Assembly (NCBI GenBank): GCA_020162035.1
Contig: JAIUNM010000017.1
Coordinates: 22,852 to 86,851, forward strand
Direction of reading: 5' to 3'
Length of the DNA: 64,000 nucleotides
Source of the DNA: Bacteroidota bacterium
GTDB lineage: Bacteria; Bacteroidota; Bacteroidia; B-17B0; Aurantibacillaceae
Shown: piece by piece, positions 45,641-53,430 of the stretch
Layout: each line of letters begins with the position of its first letter
How positions within the stretch are numbered: the stretch's first letter is position 1
The notes under the pieces: model-generated
The model's input: only the letters and a program-made list of their open reading frames with translations
Told to the model about the DNA's origin: nothing
Database searches by the model: none
Program-made: the position numbers and the translations under genes

Positions 45641-47419
45641 TTATACCGAGGCTAAAATTTTACTTCGATAAGTATCTAAAATAGTTGATTTAGATAAAAA
45701 ACCTAAGTAAATACCATCATTTACAACAGGTAAATTCCATTGACCAGATTCGTCAAATTTTTTCATAATTACAAAAATATCATCTTGTTCGTTAACAACC
45801 ATAATAGGTTTAACCATAAGTTCTTTAGCAGTAACAACGTCATATAATTCTGCGTTAAACATTTCTTCTTTAATATTATCTAAATAAATTACACCTAAAA
45901 GTTTACCATTTTTTTTAATTACAGGAAAAGTATTTCTTTTGCAAACTTTAATTGTTTCTACTACTTGGCGTAAAGTTGCTTTAAAATGAATTGGCGTAAA
46001 ATCAGATTCAATAAGTGTGTTAATTTGTAATTTACTTAATGTGCTTTTATCTTTATTATCAGAAACAATAGTGCCTTTTTCTTTCAGTTTTTTTACATCA
46101 AGAGATTCTGGATGAAAATACCTTACAATAATATAACTTATAGATGATACCATCATTAATGGAATAATTAATTCGTAACCGCCAGTTATTTCTGCAATTA
46201 AAAATATTCCGGTAAGTGGTGCATGAAAAACTCCACTTAAAATTCCAGCCATTGCAACAATAGTATAATTACTTATTGGAACATTTTTAAATCCAATTAA
46301 GTTTAAAAAAAACGCAAAAACAAACCCTAAATAAGCCCCAACAAAAAGTGATGGTGCAAAATTACCTCCATTACCTCCACTCCCTAAAGTAACACCTGCG
46401 GCAATTGATTTTAGTAACATTGCTACTGTTATAAAAGCAAGTATTAACCATTTATCTGATAAATATTTTTGTAATAAACTATTATTAAAAAGTTCGCTGG
46501 TATTTATATTAGCCAAGGCTTTTATACTTTCGTATCCCTCTCCATATAAAGATGGGAAAAATGCGAACAACAAAGCAAGACAAGTCCCTCCTATTATCCA
46601 TTTAATGTAAATTGAATTTATTTTAGATAATGAAGTTTCTATTTTTTCGAAAATTATAACATAATACAACGATACAAAACCCGCCAAAACACCTAATAAG
46701 ATATAAAATGGAGTGTTATGATAATCGAAAGGGGCTTGTAATTTAAAAAACAATAAATTGCTTTCTTGAAGTAAAATATTTGAAGTTAAAGCTCCTGCAG
46801 CGGCAGCAATTAATAAAGGTATAAACGCGCTAATTGTAATATCAACTAAAATAACTTCTAAAGCAAACAATACACCAGCTATTGGAGCATTAAATGCGCC
46901 TGCAATTCCACCTGCTGCTCCTGCGGCTAATAGTAATGTTCTTTCTTTATAATTTAATTTATATGTTTTAGCAAAATTTGAACCAATAGCAGAGCCTGTA
47001 TTTACAATTGGTGATTCTAAACCTGCCGAACCACCAAAACCAACTGTTAATGCACTTGTAAAAATATGTGAATACATTTGATAAAAAGGTAAAAAACTAC
47101 TTTTTTTAGCAATAGAATATAATATTACTGAAGTGCCACGATTTAATTGCCCTTTAAAAAAGTATTTTACAATTAAAACTGTAATGCCAATACCAATTAA
47201 AGGTAATATTAAATAGATGTATTTAAAATCGAACTTAAAAAAATAACCTTCAACCAAATATGTTCTAATTACATGAACAAACATTTTTAATACAACTGCT
47301 GCTAGCCCTGTACTAAAACCCACTAAAACACTCGAAAAAATTAAAAATTGTTTTTCATTTGTTTTATCTCTTATTAAATTAACAAATCTTTCAAAAATAT
47401 TTACTGTTTTAACTTTCAA
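45641..47419 (-). CDS. CLC chloride channel/transporter with C-terminal CBS domains
   Basis: 592 residues. The CLC filter motifs are GSAGLESP (130-137, gating Glu135) and GGNGGNFAPSLFVGAYLG. The helix AFNAPIAGVLFALEVILVD carries Glu188 then Val189; aligned with E. coli ClcA, Val189 falls at the proton glutamate (Glu203), a change seen in channel-type CLCs. Two CBS domains follow (about 465-590: LRQVVETIKVCKRNTFPVIKKNGKLLGVI and VIMKKFDESGQWNLPVV), which could sense adenine nucleotides. It begins 31 nt upstream of the ABC exporter on the same strand and may be cotranscribed. Confidence 0.92.
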   Translation of the reverse strand: MKVKTVNIFERFVNLIRDKTNEKQFLIFSSVLVGFSTGLAAVVLKMFVHVIRTYLVEGYFFKFDFKYIYLILPLIGIGITVLIVKYFFKGQLNRGTSVILYSIAKKSSFLPFYQMYSHIFTSALTVGFGGSAGLESPIVNTGSAIGSNFAKTYKLNYKERTLLLAAGAAGGIAGAFNAPIAGVLFALEVILVDITISAFIPLLIAAAAGALTSNILLQESNLLFFKLQAPFDYHNTPFYILLGVLAGFVSLYYVIIFEKIETSLSKINSIYIKWIIGGTCLALLFAFFPSLYGEGYESIKALANINTSELFNNSLLQKYLSDKWLILAFITVAMLLKSIAAGVTLGSGGNGGNFAPSLFVGAYLGFVFAFFLNLIGFKNVPISNYTIVAMAGILSGVFHAPLTGIFLIAEITGGYELIIPLMMVSSISYIIVRYFHPESLDVKKLKEKGTIVSDNKDKSTLSKLQINTLIESDFTPIHFKATLRQVVETIKVCKRNTFPVIKKNGKLLGVIYLDNIKEEMFNAELYDVVTAKELMVKPIMVVNEQDDIFVIMKKFDESGQWNLPVVNDGIYLGFLSKSTILDTYRSKILASV

Positions 47420-47494
47420 AATTTATACTATACAATATATTTATTTTATTTAAACTAATAAAATAAGATTTAAACAATTTCAAAATCAATTATA

Positions 47495-48304
47495 TTATTT
47501 AAGGATTGAGATTGTGTAATATTCAACATATCTTTCATCTGGAGGAATTGAGTATAACCAATTAAATATTTCTTCTTTTTTTGTTATTTGGTTATTATCC
47601 ATTTTAATAAAAGGAATTTCTTTTTTAGTAAACACAAAAATTAACCTATTTGTTTCTTGTTTATTTTGATTGCTTCCTAAACTGTAATCTATTTTTTCGG
47701 TAGGAAATTCTTTAGTTTCATTTTTTTTTAACTCAGATTTTTTCTCGAAAGAATTTGGGAATAATAAAGAAGCCTCATTATCAGTAATATTAAATATAGT
47801 TAAATAACAATTTTGAGTGGCAACAACATTAAAAATTAAATTGTCATTATTGTTATATACTGATTTTATTCCATTTATATTTGCTTTAAAAGTATTATCA
47901 GCTTTAGAGTTATATTTAATAACTTCTGCATTTATTGTAATATCATAAACTATCTTATTATCATTTGTACAATATGTTTTTTCACTAATAATTTTATATG
48001 ATTTAACTGCACCTTGTAACTCAGATTGAATGTCAGAGCTAAAAAATTGCGTGTAGTCGTTTTTGTCTTGATTAGTAAATAACACTTGGTACGAGCTTAT
48101 ACTTTCGTTAATTCCAGCGTCTTTAAGCGCATTAAGCTTTGCTTCGTTTAATGCTTTATTTTTTGCAATGTTGGGGCTAACATCTCCTTCTATATAACAT
48201 GAACCTTTTATGTTTTTTACATCAATACTTTTTTGAGAATAAAAAGTAAAATTTATTAAAATAAAGAAATAAAAAAATAATATTTTATTAAATTGTTTAA
48301 TCAT
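47495..48304 (-). CDS. Secreted DUF4384-type protein paired with the metacaspase-like protein
   Basis: 269 residues with a signal peptide (about 1-23, ending FYSQ). Residues 35-135 (YIEGDVSPNIAKNKALNEAKLNALKDAGI) resemble the LPP20/FlgT-like domain in which a secreted protein repeats an ALxxAKxxAL helix. Residues 140-269 (NDNLIFNVVATQNCYLTIFNITDNEASLLFPN) match the DUF4384 pattern. This domain is often found next to or fused with caspase-like proteins. Its start overlaps the caspase gene's end by 8 nt, so the two are translated together. Function unknown. Confidence 0.72.
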   Translation of the reverse strand: MIKQFNKILFFYFFILINFTFYSQKSIDVKNIKGSCYIEGDVSPNIAKNKALNEAKLNALKDAGINESISSYQVLFTNQDKNDYTQFFSSDIQSELQGAVKSYKIISEKTYCTNDNKIVYDITINAEVIKYNSKADNTFKANINGIKSVYNNNDNLIFNVVATQNCYLTIFNITDNEASLLFPNSFEKKSELKKNETKEFPTEKIDYSLGSNQNKQETNRLIFVFTKKEIPFIKMDNNQITKKEEIFNWLYSIPPDERYVEYYTISILK

Positions 48305-49652
48305 TTAGTTTCCATTTACCCCATTTATCTATAATGCTTGTACTAGTGTTTGTTTGTGGGTTTTGCTCTTTGCTATTAATGAGTAAACTTTCTAAGGCTA
48401 CTTTTTCTTTAATATATTCGTTTAGTTCTTTTAGCGTTATGCTTGTGCCAGATTCATTTATTTTTTTAAGCAGAAAATATGTAAACATGCCATGTTTTTT
48501 TTCGGTATAAGAAAGCGAAGATTGATTACCACTACTTGCGCTAAACACTACAATATTTCCTTTTAAAAGTTGTTCTTTAGGTTTAATAGAAATACTTCTA
48601 CCAGCAATTAAACTCTCATTTCTTGCTCCTCCAGTAAAACAGGCATCTAAAAAAACTAATACATTTTGAACAGGAAATTCTGTTAATTTAAAATATACGT
48701 CTTTAAGTTTAATCCCATTTGATACAAAGGCTCCACTAATATCAACAGGTATAATATATGGTTCTTTAGTTTGCTCATCGGGCATACCATGGCCGGCATA
48801 ATAAAATAAAATTTTAGCATTTCCTCCAGTTGTTTTTGCAATTAAATTTAGTTTACTTATAGCTTGGCTAATTTGTCCATACGTTGCATCAAGTAAAAAA
48901 TTAACGTTCTTTTCGGGAACACCTAAACTTTTTATTACATATTCTTTAAATAAAAAAGCATCACGTTTAGCAAACATAACATTTACTTCTGTATTTAAAT
49001 CTGGTTGGTAATTTTTATAATCTTCGTTACCTATAATTAACGCATAGGTTTGTTCGTTAACTTTATTGCTTAATGGTATATTTTTATCAATGTCAGTGAA
49101 AGCTTCAAACTTAAATGTTTTGTCTTCTTTTACATAAACTATCTGTTTTATGGTGTCAAATTTGTAAACTTCAACAATTTTAGATTTAGCATTTGAAGAA
49201 TTCTCTATCTCTTCTTTTTTAATTAATGGGTTATTTGGATCTTCTGCCATTTTAACTACAAAGTCTCGCGAAGCCAATGCCCATTCTGCAGAACTTGAAC
49301 TATCGTTTGTTGTTAAATAAACTCCAGAAATTGAACAATCAATTTTTACATAATAGGTTTTACCATTTTTAACATTAATGTTTGTTGAGGCCGACCAATC
49401 ATTTCCCCAATTTTTAATTGTAATATGAATTATACCTTCGCTTAATACTTGATATTCTAAAGCTACCTTTTTAGAAATGGTTGGCTTAATTGTATAAACG
49501 TTTTGTTTGTTTATTTCAATATCGTAATTAAATGAGTTGCATAAAATTTTATCTGCCTTATAAAAACAAATTTTAGCAGCATCATTATTTTGTGCATTAA
49601 CACAATAAAATAATAACGAAAAAATAACTACTATGTATTTTGAAATTTGCAT
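48297..49652 (-). CDS. Secreted caspase-like (C14, metacaspase-type) protein
   Basis: 451 residues from the ATG at 49650-49652, chosen because a signal peptide (MQISKYIVVIFSLLFYCVNAQ) begins there and a TATTTTTG promoter element overlaps the in-frame extension upstream. The N-terminal part (about 25-140) is a DUF2846-like beta domain. The caspase domain (about 200-430) begins YALIIGNEDYKNY, with the catalytic His288 in YYAGHGM and Cys338 in FLDACFTGG; both are intact. Substrate specificity at P1 is not clear. Secretion to the periplasm or surface and coupling with the DUF4384 gene suggest an envelope role. Confidence 0.85.
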   Translation of the reverse strand: MQISKYIVVIFSLLFYCVNAQNNDAAKICFYKADKILCNSFNYDIEINKQNVYTIKPTISKKVALEYQVLSEGIIHITIKNWGNDWSASTNINVKNGKTYYVKIDCSISGVYLTTNDSSSSAEWALASRDFVVKMAEDPNNPLIKKEEIENSSNAKSKIVEVYKFDTIKQIVYVKEDKTFKFEAFTDIDKNIPLSNKVNEQTYALIIGNEDYKNYQPDLNTEVNVMFAKRDAFLFKEYVIKSLGVPEKNVNFLLDATYGQISQAISKLNLIAKTTGGNAKILFYYAGHGMPDEQTKEPYIIPVDISGAFVSNGIKLKDVYFKLTEFPVQNVLVFLDACFTGGARNESLIAGRSISIKPKEQLLKGNIVVFSASSGNQSSLSYTEKKHGMFTYFLLKKINESGTSITLKELNEYIKEKVALESLLINSKEQNPQTNTSTSIIDKWGKWKLND

Positions 49653-49676
49653 TAAATTAAATCCGAAGTTATAAAA

Positions 49677-49684
49677 CAAAAATA
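49677..49684 (-). promoter_or_regulatory. Candidate -7 promoter element for the caspase-DUF4384 pair
   Basis: The minus strand reads TATTTTTG, a TAnnTTTG match, 24 nt upstream of the chosen ATG at 49652. No clear -33 TTG is present. Confidence 0.45.
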
Positions 49685-49767
49685 ATATAGCTTATGGTTT
49701 TTAAAAATTTATTGGTTTTAAAGTACTTTTTAACAATTGATTTACATTTTTTATTAATAAAACTATT

Positions 49768-50235
49768 TTAAAAATTTTGCAAATCAATTTTAACTAATTT
49801 TCCATTTAACCATTCATCATCTAATGTTGCATTATATTTTTTGTAAAATTTAATGGCTGGCTCGTTCCAATTAAGTACTTGCCATTCCATTCGTTCAACA
49901 TTTTCATTTTTAGCAACTTTTGCAACTTCATTAAATAATAATTTGCCATAGCCATTTTTACGTTCGTTCTCAGTAATAATTATATCTTCTAAAAACAAAC
50001 ATTTACCTTTCCAGGTGCTGTATTTAAAATAATATAGGGCTAAACCAATCACAACAGCATTTTTTTCTAAAACAAAAAAATCAAATATTTTATTTGACCC
50101 AAATCCCCAATTTTTCATTTGTTCAATTGTAACACTTACTTCGTTAGGCGCTTTTTCATACAAAGCTAACTCTTTAATTAAATTTAGTGCAGCTTCTATA
50201 TCTTTTTCAGTTCCTTTTCTTATTTTAATACTCAT
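49768..50235 (-). CDS. GNAT-family N-acetyltransferase
   Basis: 155 residues. It resembles diamine acetyltransferase-like GNATs: IRKGTEKDIEAALNLIKELALYEKAPNEV at the start, CLFLEDIIITENERKNGYGKLLFNEVA with the acetyl-CoA loop (RKNGYG), and WQVLNWNEPAIKFYKKYNATLDDEWL. The family includes SSAT-like enzymes that acetylate polyamines or lysine-like amines; the substrate is not certain. The start overlaps the stop of the next gene upstream by 4 nt, so it is the last of a three-gene unit (50862-49768). Confidence 0.85.
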   Translation of the reverse strand: MSIKIRKGTEKDIEAALNLIKELALYEKAPNEVSVTIEQMKNWGFGSNKIFDFFVLEKNAVVIGLALYYFKYSTWKGKCLFLEDIIITENERKNGYGKLLFNEVAKVAKNENVERMEWQVLNWNEPAIKFYKKYNATLDDEWLNGKLVKIDLQNF

Positions 50236-50552
50236 TTATAATTTATTTTAAATATTACTTTTTGCAACTCTCTTTTTATAATTAATTCGCTAACTGCTGT
50301 TAAAAAATCAATTTCATTTTTGCTACAATAATTTTTTATTTGTTCTTCACTAATATCAATTCTATATAGCAATGCCTCAAATTTATTTTTAAGTAAAAGA
50401 TTTTTAAGTTTTAATACTAAATCATTAAAATTTGGCAATAAAACTTCATCTAGTTGTATTCCTGCCATTTCAAAATCTTTTAAAATTTGCTTTTTAAAAA
50501 GTTCAAATAATTTATGATTAATTAAATAATTATCGAGTTCATTTTTTTGCAT
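50232..50552 (-). CDS. Hypothetical protein, 106 residues
   Basis: I do not recognise a family. The protein is helical and charged: NYLINHKLFELFKKQILKDFEMAG, then NFNDLVLKLKNLLLKN, then DISEEQIKNYCSKNEIDFLTAVSELIIKRELQKVIF. There is no signal peptide and no membrane helix. It overlaps the [2Fe-2S] gene upstream by 14 nt and the GNAT gene downstream by 4 nt, so all three are translationally linked, which supports it being real. Confidence 0.6.
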   Translation of the reverse strand: MQKNELDNYLINHKLFELFKKQILKDFEMAGIQLDEVLLPNFNDLVLKLKNLLLKNKFEALLYRIDISEEQIKNYCSKNEIDFLTAVSELIIKRELQKVIFKINYK

Positions 50553-50862
50553 TTTGCAACAAAAGTCTTTCTACGGGCTTATTATTGATAATATGTGAAG
50601 TAATTATTTCATTTACATCATCTTTTTGTACATTAACATAAAATATTCCTTCGGGGTAAACAGCAACAGTAGGGCCATAATCACAAATCCCTAGACAACC
50701 GCTTTGATTTGTTCTAATTTTTAAATTAAGATTTAAATCTTTTATTTGTTTTTTAAATTCAGTAACTAAAGCTAAACCATGTTCGTTACCACAACTCAAT
50801 CGTTCGTTGCCCGAGCGTTGATTTGTGCAAACAAAAAAATGCATATCAAATACTTTATCCAT
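50539..50862 (-). CDS. Thioredoxin-like [2Fe-2S] ferredoxin
   Basis: 107 residues. Four cysteines at 12, 24, 56 and 60 have the C-x11-C ... C-x3-C spacing of thioredoxin-fold [2Fe-2S] proteins such as the NuoE domain and Aquifex-type ferredoxins. FFVCTNQRSGNERLSCG and IRTNQSGCLGICDYGPTVAVYPEGIFY are the cluster loops. It is a likely small electron carrier in the cytosol. Codon 7 is an alternative ATG. It leads the operon with the 106-residue unknown and the GNAT enzyme. Confidence 0.85.
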   Translation of the reverse strand: MDKVFDMHFFVCTNQRSGNERLSCGNEHGLALVTEFKKQIKDLNLNLKIRTNQSGCLGICDYGPTVAVYPEGIFYVNVQKDDVNEIITSHIINNKPVERLLLQNAKK

Positions 50863-50878
50863 AAACCTACTTTATTTT

Positions 50879-50886
50879 CAAATATA
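50879..50886 (-). promoter_or_regulatory. Candidate -7 promoter element for the [2Fe-2S]-unknown-GNAT operon
   Basis: The minus strand reads TATATTTG, a full TAnnTTTG match, 16 nt upstream of the start at 50862. The -33 is unclear. Confidence 0.45.
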
Positions 50887-50933
50887 TGGCAAATCTCCTA
50901 TTTATTTCTAACTAATTTATTATAAAAAATAAG

Positions 50934-50941
50934 TAAATTTA
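50934..50941 (+). promoter_or_regulatory. TAAATTTA element and leader upstream of the 4,6-dehydratase gene
   Basis: TAAATTTA ends 9 nt before the ATG at 50951. The leader gtaaatttatagcttaat is identical to that of tyrS (2623-2640), at the same distance from the start. Confidence 0.45.
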
Positions 50942-50950
50942 TAGCTTAAT

Positions 50951-52837
50951 ATGTATCGGTTATTTCAACTATTTTGGGCCTATAATTTACCACGTTGGTC
51001 AATTTTATTTATTGATACGTTTATTTGCGCATTTGCATTAACTGTTGCCTTTTTATTACGATTTAATTTTGATAATATACCCGAAGCTGATGCTGCAAAT
51101 TTTTTAAAAGATTACATAATAGTTTTATCTGTAAGATTTATAACTTTTATTATTTCTAAAACATATAAAGGGGTAGTAAGATATACAAGTTCAAGAGATG
51201 CTGTAAGAATATTTTTAGTAATTCTAATTGGAAGTTTTACAGTATTTGTATTTAATTTAATAGACTATTTTTTTATAAGCAACAGTTACTTTATACCAAA
51301 TTCAGTAATTATAATTGACGGTTTGGTTTCGTTATTTTTAATGATTAGTTCAAGACTTGCTGTTAAAGCGTTGTATAGCGAAATTAAAAACCCTAGTAAA
51401 GAAAAACACAATGTGGTTATTTTTGGTGCTGGTGAAGCAGGTTTGATTACAAAATACACATTAGACAGAGATGCTTCAATAAGATATAAAGTAATTGGGT
51501 TTATAGATGATGATGAAAAAAAGAAAGGACGTAGCTTAGAGGGAGTTTTTGTTTACCATAGTAATGAGCTTAAACGTATTTTACAAGAATTTGATGTTGA
51601 GTTTTTAATTATTTCTATTCAAAAAATTTCGTCAAAAAGAAAAAACGAAATAACAGATTTTTGTTTAGAATATAATGTAAGGGTTTTAAATGTGCCACCA
51701 GCATCTAAGTGGATTAATGGCGAGTTAAGCTTTAATCAGTTACGAAGTATTAATATTGAAGAACTCTTAGAGCGCGAACCAATTAAATTAAATACCGAAA
51801 CAATACAAACACAACTTCAAAATAAAATAATTTTAATTACTGGTGCTGCAGGAAGTATAGGAAGCGAATTAGCTAGGCAATGCGCGGCATTTAATCCAAG
51901 TAAAATTTATTTGTTAGACCAAGCCGAAAGTCCATTACATGAATTAGAACTAGAATTTAACGATAAATACGAAACAACATTATTTGAAGTTGTTATGGCT
52001 GATGTTAGAAATTTAGAACGTATGCAAAACGTGTTTAATACATTTAAGCCACAAATTGTTTTTCATGCAGCTGCATACAAACATGTTCCTTTAATGGAAA
52101 ATAATCCATCAGAATCAATTCTTACAAATATTTTAGGAACTAAAAATGTTGCTGATCTTTCTACACAACATAAAGTAGAAAAATTTGTTTTTGTTAGTAC
52201 AGATAAAGCTGTAAACCCAACTAACGTAATGGGCGCTAGTAAACGTATTGCCGAAATTTACATTCAAAGTTTAGGAAAACAAACCAACACAAAATTTATT
52301 ACAACACGTTTTGGAAATGTTTTAGGCAGTAATGGCTCAGTTATTCCTCGTTTTAAAAAACAAATAGAAAGTGGTGGTCCTATAACAATTACACACCCCG
52401 ATATTACAAGGTATTTTATGACAATACCCGAAGCGAGCCAATTAGTAATTGAAGCAGCATGTATGGGTAATGGTGGAGAAATTTTCGTTTTTGATATGGG
52501 TAAATCTGTAAAAATAATTGATTTAGCTCGTAAAATGATTTCGTTAAGTGGATTAAGAGAAGGGAAAGATATTAAAATAGAATTTACAGGTTTACGACCA
52601 GGTGAAAAATTATACGAAGAACTTTTGGCTGATTCAGAAAATGCTTTGCCAACTCATCATAATCAAATTCTTATTGGAAAAGTACGCGAGTATAATTATA
52701 ACGATATTAAAAATATAATTGATGAATTAATACAAAGTTTTAAATCTCAAAACAATCAAAACATTGTACAACGCATGAAAGAATTAGTGCCTGAATTTAT
52801 TAGCAACAACTCCATATTTCAAAAATTAGATTCTTAA
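50951..52837 (+). CDS. Membrane-bound nucleotide-sugar 4,6-dehydratase (WbpM/PglF/CapD type)
   Basis: 628 residues. Four membrane helices (about 15-140), a CoA-binding-like Rossmann domain (about 150-280, VVIFGAGEAGLITKYTL), then an extended SDR domain with NAD motif GAAGSIGSE (298-306). The catalytic triad region is STDKAVNPTNVMGASKRIAE, with Met427 where most SDRs have Tyr and Lys431; a Met in this place is known in WbpM/PglF dehydratases. They make UDP-4-keto-6-deoxy sugars from UDP-GlcNAc for surface glycans. It starts an operon through 55952. The stop and next start share an A (TAATG). Confidence 0.92.
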   Translation: MYRLFQLFWAYNLPRWSILFIDTFICAFALTVAFLLRFNFDNIPEADAANFLKDYIIVLSVRFITFIISKTYKGVVRYTSSRDAVRIFLVILIGSFTVFVFNLIDYFFISNSYFIPNSVIIIDGLVSLFLMISSRLAVKALYSEIKNPSKEKHNVVIFGAGEAGLITKYTLDRDASIRYKVIGFIDDDEKKKGRSLEGVFVYHSNELKRILQEFDVEFLIISIQKISSKRKNEITDFCLEYNVRVLNVPPASKWINGELSFNQLRSINIEELLEREPIKLNTETIQTQLQNKIILITGAAGSIGSELARQCAAFNPSKIYLLDQAESPLHELELEFNDKYETTLFEVVMADVRNLERMQNVFNTFKPQIVFHAAAYKHVPLMENNPSESILTNILGTKNVADLSTQHKVEKFVFVSTDKAVNPTNVMGASKRIAEIYIQSLGKQTNTKFITTRFGNVLGSNGSVIPRFKKQIESGGPITITHPDITRYFMTIPEASQLVIEAACMGNGGEIFVFDMGKSVKIIDLARKMISLSGLREGKDIKIEFTGLRPGEKLYEELLADSENALPTHHNQILIGKVREYNYNDIKNIIDELIQSFKSQNNQNIVQRMKELVPEFISNNSIFQKLDS

Positions 52838-53424
52838 TGGAAAAATATTTAAAAAAATCATACACCTACAAAGAGTATATAAGTTTATTAGAAAATTTAA
52901 TGCTTCAAGGAAAAACTACAGGCGAAACACAAACAGATGAACTTATTAATTATGCAAATTTAAATTTAGCACGAATTCACAGGTTAGAAAAAACAGTTGA
53001 AATTACACCTGAATTAAAAGAGTTAATATTAAACATTAAACATAATTATACTTGGTTGGTAATTACTGAAGGCTGGTGCGGCGATGCTGCCCAAAACATT
53101 ACACCTCTTTATTTCATCACACAATTAAATCCAAAAATTAATTTAGCTTTAGTGTTGCGCGATGATAATTTAGACTTAATGGATAAATACCTAACCAACG
53201 GTGGTCGTTCAATTCCAAAATTAATATGTTTAGATGAAAACAATAAAGAAATTTTTAATTGGGGCCCAAGGCCAATTGCAGCACAAAAAATAGTTCAAGA
53301 ATTAATGGCAAATAAAGCAACATTAGAAGAAAAAAGTTTAACCATACAAAAATGGTATAACACTGATAAAACTTTAAGCTTACAAAATGAATTTGTTGAG
53401 TTAATTAAAAAACACATGATTTAA
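52837..53424 (+). CDS. Thioredoxin-like family protein with a single active-site cysteine
   Basis: 195 residues. The central part is thioredoxin-like: TWLVITEGWCGDAAQNITPLYFITQLNP with Cys81 in WCGDA, where a second redox Cys is replaced by Ala/Asp. NLALVLRDDNLDLMDKYLTNGGRSIPKLICLDENNKEIFNWGPRP follows, including the cis-Pro (SIPK). No signal peptide, so cytosolic. A disulfide-exchange role is uncertain with one Cys; monothiol chemistry or a binding role is possible. It starts within the preceding stop (TAATG) and is 6 nt from ispG, so it is in that operon. Confidence 0.78.
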   Translation: MEKYLKKSYTYKEYISLLENLMLQGKTTGETQTDELINYANLNLARIHRLEKTVEITPELKELILNIKHNYTWLVITEGWCGDAAQNITPLYFITQLNPKINLALVLRDDNLDLMDKYLTNGGRSIPKLICLDENNKEIFNWGPRPIAAQKIVQELMANKATLEEKSLTIQKWYNTDKTLSLQNEFVELIKKHMI

Positions 53425-53430
53425 TTTTTA

